From NCBI GenBank assembly GCA_936450465.1, contig OW388291.1, positions 86,163,099-86,227,098 on the forward strand: 64,000 bases of DNA. The letters run 5' to 3'. The notes beneath the pieces are model-generated. The model was not told the origin of the DNA, searched no databases, and worked only from the letters and a program-made list of their open reading frames with translations. This document shows, piece by piece, positions 39,301-48,300 of the stretch. Every line of letters starts with the position of its first letter. Position 1 is the first letter of the stretch. The stretch is from Gibbula magus (taxonomy: Eukaryota > Mollusca > Gastropoda > Trochida > Trochidae). The position numbers and the translations under genes are program-made.

Positions 39301-42300
39301 AGAAGTTGTCTGGAATACAGTACCGAGTCTTGGCGCTAGCAGAGCTCTGGTAGACCGACTCGTACTTCTCCAGATTGTGGAAATATTCACTCAGGGGGTT
39401 GTCACCAGGTATTTTGGCTATTTCTACAATCTTGAAGTAGTTGATAGTTGATTTGACGTGACTGAAAGGTTCTCTGATAATTGAGACGTAGACTGTGTCA
39501 TGTGGCATCAGTTTCTCCATGATTGTCTTGTTGTAGATGGAGTGTTCCATGATGATGTTGAACCCACGGCTAGATGGTCGGTAGTCCAACGAATTCATTA
39601 GATAAGGCCAACCAAGATACAACTTGTCAGATCGTGGAGTCACGAATGAGAGATTTCTTGTATAGCCGAATCTCCGGATAATAGTTCCCATAGTTTCAGT
39701 GGCACACTTCATGCATTTAATAAATACAATGTTTGTTCTTTCCTTGCAATTTGCTTCAAAGTGAACACTGCTTTCAGTAGTAGGCAGGGATCTATCGACA
39801 TTATCTAGAACTTTGTTTCGATGTATGAGTTTAGTGTCGATGTGAGCAATGTAATCATTTGACAACAGCTGAACATCATCCTCTGTTTTCCGACTGGACG
39901 CAATCACACAAATTGTGATATAAATACTGACTAACAAACCAGCTACAACACAAAGACGAGACCGTCGCCTAAAATAACGAAATAAATACATTGTTAAATG
40001 TTATTATACCAAAACAATACAAATATTTAAGGAAATAATTCTCAAAATTCCATCTATTGATATGAAAATACCCAAGATGTACTTGTAATTAGTTTTAAAA
40101 ATTATTTTAAGAAGACAACAAATTAGATAGAAACTGCCATTGCATTCAATTTCCAGGTTTTTTTCTCCTTGATCTTTTTCTCAAACTTAAAGTCAAACTT
40201 CTAACTGACAAAATTGATATATGCATTCACCAGTAATCAATGTAAAACCTCCATGCCACTTCAAACATTGAATAAACAATATTACTGCAAAAACTACTGA
40301 ATTGATCCAACAGAGCATATCCTGAAACAAGCAGCTGCTTCCTCCGCCAACACTAGACTTGTCTTCACAGCTGACTGCACACTTTCTCTCCGCATTGCAC
40401 TTCCTTCTCAATATCAAGGTCTAGGATGTAGAAGTTTGGATATTTAAATGACAACAGAAGTCCTAATATTAATTAAGCTGGACAGCAATTATTCTTGACC
40501 ATCTCAAAGAACTAACAGTGAGAAGTCCATTGTTCCAAGTTTGTAGACCATATTTGCTTCATAAAACTCTGGTACAAGATCATACTGAAACACAGCCTGC
40601 AGTACTTCCTCTCAACAAAGTTGAACAATATTTCAGTCACAACAGTTGAAGATTTAACATGGTTCCACAAAGTGTGACAAACTCACTACAATGTTGTACA
40701 TATACATTCAGATATTGTTGTAAATAGACGACAATGTTGAACATTTACACATTAAATACACCGAAGTACAACATGTCACTTTCTCACCCACTGTGTGACT
40801 GTTATCTAATCTACATCTGTTCCACTTATTAAAATCTCAGTTTGACCCATATTGACCACTTATAAATATATACATGGTGTATTTCAAACAGCATACATCC
40901 ATTATTCCTCTGCACAGGTGTTCTATCTAAATTTCTCAGTGTAGAATTATTAACTTGGGTAGTATGTGAGCCTAGATCAGCACACACCCGTCACAATCAA
41001 CAAATATATCTATTACTCCTCAACATAGTTTTATAAACAGACCACAATGTTACATATCAAATACACGGAAATACAATGTGTCACTTCCTCAGCCACTGAG
41101 TAACTATCTACATTACATCTGGTTACTTATTAAGATCTCAGCGTGACCCATTCGAACAGTTATATATCCAATCAACACACATCCGTTATTCCTCTGCACA
41201 GGTGTCCTATCTGAATTCCTCAGTGCAGAATCAACTTGGGTATAGTCAGTAAGTCTAGATCAGCACATACCCGTCACAATCAACAAATACATCTGTTACT
41301 CCTCAGTGCGGGTGTTATTCTTAGACACCTGAGTCCATAGTTTACACCTGACCAGGTTAGACGACACCTGTGATTCAACGAGCTGAGATGTGTCATTTAA
41401 CACATGGTCTCACTCAGCAAGATGTCAACTCATTATTACTCCTGCCACATGTAATGTTTCAGAGCGTACATTGAAGTGTATGTCACTGAGACAGTCTACA
41501 GTCCATAGCCTTGGTACATTGAAGTGTATGTCACTGAGACAGTCTACAGTCCACAGCCTTGGTACATTGAAGTGTATGTCACTGAGACAGTCTACAGTCC
41601 ACAGCCTTGGCTGCTGAAGTCGTTTCATTGATCCACACTCAACTACTCAACTGCTATAACAAACGCTCAACATATGACATTGAACAGTTCTCTTTGTTGA
41701 GATACGATCAGGAAGCAACAGACTGAGAGTGACCTTCAGTCCATTGTGTATACAACAGTATACTTTCAGGTGCACCATCGACCCAGGACTACCTGGTGTT
41801 TACCTGAGTTACCTGGGACTAACGAGCTGGTCACTGTTTGGGTATCTCATTCTCTCAAGGTGTTTCACACAGCCCATTCACACACGACCAGGCATGTCGT
41901 TGTCTAGCTCAGTCAACTGTTTTATTGTCTGTTCCGTTACAACACAGCAAGTTTAGATTAGTTTATCAACAAGCTTATGTGGGTGATCTCACACTCGCAC
42001 CCTGGCAATTCATTGTGATTATACTAAAACTGCACAGGTGGTGACCTAATTATGTTCAAACATGCACAGCTGAGTGTAGTGACCTAATCACATCCAAGCC
42101 TACACTACCTGCAAGTTGAGGGGTGGTTGTTTAGGAGCGAGCTTCACTCAGAAAGATAGAAGGAAATCAAATGTAATGTGCAGTGCAGTGTGCCCCTGCG
42201 AAACTCAGTTTATAAGTTCAAGAGGTCTTCATGAACTGTTCACTAATTATATTCATGAGCTCTCTATCAATTATCATCACAAACTCTTCATGAAGTATAT

Positions 42301-45300
42301 GTCTCACTTCTGCCATCAGTGGTGATGATCTTTTAAACCAGTTCTGTAGAAGTCTCTGTCTTGGTGGCCAATAAACACTACACAACAGCAATGACTTCCG
42401 TGTCAGATTTAAAATACCTACCAGAAAAAGTTTTTGTGAACAAATGAAAGTCTAAAAGAGTTAGATCAGACGTTTTGGATGGGTAATGAAGTTGAAACCC
42501 AAAGTTATGAATCACTGACATGCTGTCTATTGTCTACTTTCAATCATGTGTCAAAAACTTGGCACCAGTGGAGATTAAACCTTCCTCATTCCCATATTTT
42601 CAGTGATAATGATGCAAATGCAAACTGGACCAGCGATGAAACATTTGACATTTTCAGATCATAATTACCATCTTGGTCATTGTTGAATATTTTGGGACAA
42701 CCAGAGCATGGTTTGTCTTCAATGCTGTGTCTGTCATGCTTGAATTTGCTTCAGTGTTAATGCTTTTTTCTGCAAACACTTAATCACTGTTCGTGCCTCA
42801 ATATTGTCCATTTCTGCATACAAACATCACCGTATTATTAAGATGACGTATCCCGTTTACATTATTCATAAAATGATTAAGAAATACGTGGGGGTACTCC
42901 TAGATTAAAACTGCATATGCAAAGCGTGATTTTACTAAGTTGCATGATTTTCCAATTGAGGCTCACTATTTATGAATCACCCTTTGAAAATTGCAAGTCT
43001 ACCACATTAGAGATCTGGAGGACAGAAAACAGGGACAAGAAATTCCCTAAAAATAATTTTTCAAAACATTATTACCAAAGGAAGTGTGTCATATAACTTT
43101 TACAAAAGGAGTGTGAATATTTGTATTGCCTGAGTGAGAGTTGTACGCAAATCTAAAAACTAGAATGATGTCACTAACAACAGTCAAATGATGTCACTAA
43201 CAACAGTCAAATGATGCCACAGACGACAAAATATGGGAACTCTCGCTGTGATGATGGTTGCTAGGCAAACAATATACGTGCGCACGTGCTCACGTGCTCA
43301 TATAAAAAATATCAACTCGATTATTTTCAACCTTATGGGTGATAAAACAATTTCATGGCATACTTCAACAGAACACAAAAATATATTGATGTGTGTAGAC
43401 ATGTTTGATGATCAAGTAATAGTTTGAATATATTTGCATTAACGATAGGCTCTGTTGGTTATCAACTTCTAAAGTGTTATATACCCGGTACACGAATAGA
43501 CAAGTTATACACTGTTACACTGTAGGTGTCACATCTTTCAGTCATGCATAAAATCAGACAAAAGCTATTAAACTTGATTTAATGTAAGCCATATCTCCTA
43601 AACCTTTATGTCCATGGGTCCAGATTAGTTGGGGAAATTAATAAGCAAAGCTGTAAACATAAAATCAAATACTGTAAGGTACACTGACAATATCAAATGA
43701 AAAAAATAGAGCCACTGGTTCTGTAGCTCATCATGCTTTATATACATTAACTAATTCAAAATGTCAACTTCAAGGTGAGAGGTACAACAAATAGGAAGCA
43801 CTTTAAATGGAGGAGATGAAATTATATAGGTCTGAAGGTTCTTACCCCTCTGACCTATCTCTGAGGCCAGTTATCAAATCCCCTTCAAATAAAGACACAC
43901 TTGAACATTTAATTCATCTCTGTTGTTTCCTTTAAATTACCTCCCTTTGAAGAGCACATAAAATTTCAAGATGAAATAGCTTTTTCAAAACTCTGTGACC
44001 CAATTTGAGGTCATGGGGTCACAAAATCTACAATTTAGAATCCCCATTAGCCAAGGAGTTTGCGCACAACTTTTCAGTTCTCTAGACCTTTTGGAACTGG
44101 AGAAGAAGATGAAAATAGGTTTTTAAGGATGTGACCCCTGCGACCCCATTTGGGGTCACGGGGTCACAAAATCTACAATTTAGAATCCCCATTAGCCAAG
44201 GAGTCTGCACACAACTTTTCAGCTCTCTAGACCTTTTGGAACTGGAGAAGAAGATGAAAATAGGTTTTTGGGGCTTTGACCCCTGTGACCCCAATTGAGC
44301 TCACATGGTCAGGAAATCTACAATTTATAATCCCCATTAGCAAAGGAGTCTGCAGACAAAATTTTGACCAAGTGGTTCTGGAGAAGAAGACGAAAATGCA
44401 AAAAGTTTACAGACGGACGAACAGATGCCATTGAGCAGTACCACAGCTACACTACAAGCACAAATCAGTATTTTAGTGAAAAACTAGTATACGCTGTTAA
44501 ATTTCTGAATGTCAGCATAAATAACAAGAAATACCAAACATTTAAACACAAAATAGTTTTCTCCACGTGTATGATAATGTTACTAGTTCATTCTCAAATT
44601 GCTTAATAAAGAACAACTATAGTGCAATTGGTGCAAATAACTGTATACATGATGCCCCAAATGCAAGAAGTTTAAACACAATGTAAATGAAACCCAGCCA
44701 CATTTTGTGGGCTGTGTTGACAATGTCTTATAATCAATGACAAAGCGGGTTATCTTAATTTTGTGTGCATGTGTTGATGACATTTTATACACAGAGGTCA
44801 GGTTAACCCTTAACTTGCGAATCCCGGAATTATCCGGACGGGCTATAAGCGATTCCGAAGTGTCTGTATACGGATCCCGGATACAAGACTTAGAATAATT
44901 CACGGCTGTCTCACTACTTTACTAGCCCTGTCAACGGGTCCCGAGTCGATTGTGTCCGCGACCCAACCCATAAGAATGGCTGTATTTACGCTCCGCGACC
45001 CGACATGAGAATGAAGCTTTGTTCAGTGTGTGGTCGGAATATAAAGCAAAATTCACACCAATTTGCGTGTGCATTGTTGACCCGTAACGCATCGATAATT
45101 AGCTTTACAAAAGGCCAATTTTGTCGGGCTTAGCCCCCGAAGCATTAATTCGCTTGAGACTATTTTCACCCACGTGTTTGTATTGCGTCGGGTTTGCCTC
45201 GCCCGAGACTGCTATCTGCCTCGCATCTCGTGAGACGGGGGAAAAAATCGCTAACTCGCCTTACTCCCGCACTTCATATCATGTGAGCAAATTGTTTGTT

Positions 45301-48300
45301 TTCAAAAAAAAATACGGCAAAATAAAGGGGAAACAATGGACTACATTCCCATATAAAATTAGCAAATGTCAAAAAAATAATAAAGACACAGCAAGCGCCG
45401 TGGAAAAGGGCACGTTTACACCGACAATCCCTTTAACAATCGGCTATTTTCACAACTTGTCTACACATTTATCAAGGCTAAAATACTGAATACATTTTCA
45501 TGATTTTTATATCACAATAAACCAAAAAGAATAATCTTTTATTCTATATAAAATGCGCATATTTATTCACAGAAATAAAGATACAATTTTACCTTTCTGA
45601 GAGGCATGTGAAACCAAACGGCACACAAACTAATCAACATATTTTCATCAGTTATGGTTCGAGGTTAGCTTTTATTTGAAAGGTAAAACAACATAACCAT
45701 ATTAGGGTTGACATGTGCTTATTTGTCAACTGGTTCGAGATTATGATTTCTTGGAAAAGTGCAATGAACGACCGTTCGCAATGCCGCATACATGTTGTAA
45801 GTATTTACGATTTTATTGGTGGAAATAAAGACAAACTTTACATAGCTATAGAATTATAACCAAAGGTCGCATTCTAATAATTTTTGTGAAGCTAGACATC
45901 TTGTCTTCAATTCCGCATATACCGTATTCGCTGTAATAGAAGCCCTGGGCGTTTAAAAAATTGGAAAAGGGGGGCGTTTATTAAAAAGATGTCTGTTGAT
46001 GTCCAAAGGAAAAAGAAACATCGATTTAATTTCAGAGTTTTAATCAAAAAAAGTGTATCAAATATATGTAAAGGAGTTAAATGTCGCAGTTTATTATTTT
46101 ATCAAATTTCAACCAGTACTGATACACAATTTGCAATGGCAATTGAAACTAATTAAAACTCACGAAGATACATTGAGTAATTGAATCCGCCATCTTGTCG
46201 CGTCATTACTCTTATCCAATAGAACTTTAGTTTGCAAAGAATCTAAATATAACCACCAATGAACGGCAGCATAAACACAATCAGCTTATAAGCACATGGT
46301 GCAGAACGATTATGTAAACACTATTTCCGGGTCATCATATTCTTTATTTATATCACATTGACAACTACACGTACATGAACAAAATAACGTTCATGACAAA
46401 TTCGCGGTCAGTGTGCTAGTGTCATCTGTACTTGTGGGAAATCTTCCAAGAGAGTTGAGCACAGTGGTGTAGTGGTAAGCGTGCTTTCCTCTCACGCCAA
46501 CGGCCCGGGTTCGAATCCCGGTGGAGACACCAAACATTTGTGACCTGGGTCTTATACTGTGTTGTGCCCCTGGGCAAGGCACTTCATCCACATTGCACTC
46601 AGTCCACCCAGCTGTTTAAATGGGTACCTAATCACGGGAGGTACGGACCTATATGGTCGCGCGGAGCGCTTAGTAGCCGCACCGAAAATACAATTCCTTC
46701 AGGGTAATAATTGTACCGCCATTGAGCAGTGCTTGCACTGGATATTAGGCGTTAAAATGTATATTATTATTATTATTTATTATTATTAAGACATTTTCCT
46801 GTTTCTTAAAACAAGGCGGTTGCATTGAATGTGTAGTGACTGATCGTTACAGACTGGAAATACCATGTACCTTACACTTTACTGGATATAAGAGGTTGAT
46901 AGCAAGATTGAAAACTCTTCTTCAATGAAACATCAGTAAGATAAGTCGTTACAATAGAGGGGCGTTTATTAGGGGTCATTTTCCGCGAGTAAAAAATGGC
47001 TTAGGGGGGCGTTTATTAGGAGAGGGCGTTTATTAGGATGAATACGGTAAATGGAATTTTTTTCATTTCGTATTTATGATGTTACGAGGCCCGAATTAAA
47101 GACAATCTTTCGAAAGTAATAGAATAAAAACGAAAAAACATAGAAAATTCATTCAAAGTTTCGGGTGTGAATTAGCCATTTGTGTACAGGTGTCGCTACT
47201 TGTATTTGTATTGAACGCCCGTATAAAGTCCTTATTCGCCATGTAGATGCGGTATATTTTGTAAAAACGGTACCGGAATCGCGGCCAGCAGAGCTAGTTA
47301 GTGCCAAAGCCCAAACTACTGCTGCGAGCTGCGAGCCTGTAAATTCCGCCACAGGAGCTAAAATTGGTAAAATATATATACGCATCGTAAGGGTTAACTA
47401 AATCTAATCCTGGAATTGATAGTGAAAAAATTTGTTCAGCTTGTTGTAATTGATCCTTTATGGACCAAATACAATGTCAAATATTTGTTTCATTGGTTCA
47501 AGCCCTCTTTTTCCAATGGTTTTTAATGATTAGTTGTTTTTCTTTTTCATATTATGAACTGGATTGTCAATACTTGTTTTGAGCTGATGTTGAATTTGTC
47601 AAATTGTGTAAAATGCCAATCAAAGAATTTGAATTTATCAGTTCATATGTCATATCAATGAAACCATTTCTTAACTGTATACATACAAGAGCAGAGTTTA
47701 TTATCATCCTACCTCATTCTCTGATCCAGGGGAGACCACTCTGCCACCCTGTTTGTAAGACAGCCTCTCATTGGCCGATCTCTCGATGTCAGCTAGTTCT
47801 GGATCTTCTAGATCCACATCTCGAAGCACGTCGGGCTTGGATCTGCGTCCGTAAGTCTTCCCTCCAAGTACATATTTGGGGGTCACTTCAACTGTAACAT
47901 GGAGGTGAATAAAGTGAATACACCGGAATCAGACGGAGCTCCGAACTCCTGCATCACTCCTTATGTGAATATTTAATCATTTGCTATAACCCTTTGTCTG
48001 CTAAACCAGCAATATTCCTGTTTACTATCAGGCCAATCTCTGAGTTTTTCCTTTGAAATTCTTATAAATTTACAATTCCTAAAAGTCTGTCATTCAAGAA
48101 TTGTGTGGCTTTAAAATTTAACTACTAAAGTCGTGCCAAATCATTCCTTGTGGCTATTTTACAGGAACCAGACCTTGGGTACAGCGTGAAATTGGCAAAA
48201 GGCAGACTGTCCAGTAATATTCCAGGCTCAGAGAGAAGGGGGTTAAGTATCTCAGTGGATATAAGGGTTAGACTGAAATTCAGTGAAGCATTGCACCCAA

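Larger units (their letters stand above)
44813..47397. mobile_element. Non-autonomous piggyBac-like element (2.58 kb)
   Basis: Bounded by TTAA at 44,813-44,816 and 47,394-47,397, with inner terminal repeats CCCTTAACTTGCG at the left and CGCATCGTAAGGG at the right (inverted, 10 of 13 matching). TTAA target sites with CCCTT-type termini are the piggyBac signature. No transposase domain is seen; the longest open stretch (45,121-45,489) matches nothing I recognise. It carries nested elements. Confidence 0.6.

Noticed and set aside
41390..41628. Repeat protein encoded by the 48-bp units
   Set aside because: Open on both strands simply because 48 is a multiple of three; only three units and no start context or splice link.
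45121..45489. Possible transposase fragment in the piggyBac-like element
   Set aside because: No DDE-region motif or cysteine-rich C-terminus is recognisable in the 122-codon frame.
46453..46525. Functional tRNA-Glu gene
   Set aside because: The tRNA-like head continues into a SINE body and an ATT tail, and a reverse copy exists at 16.6 kb.
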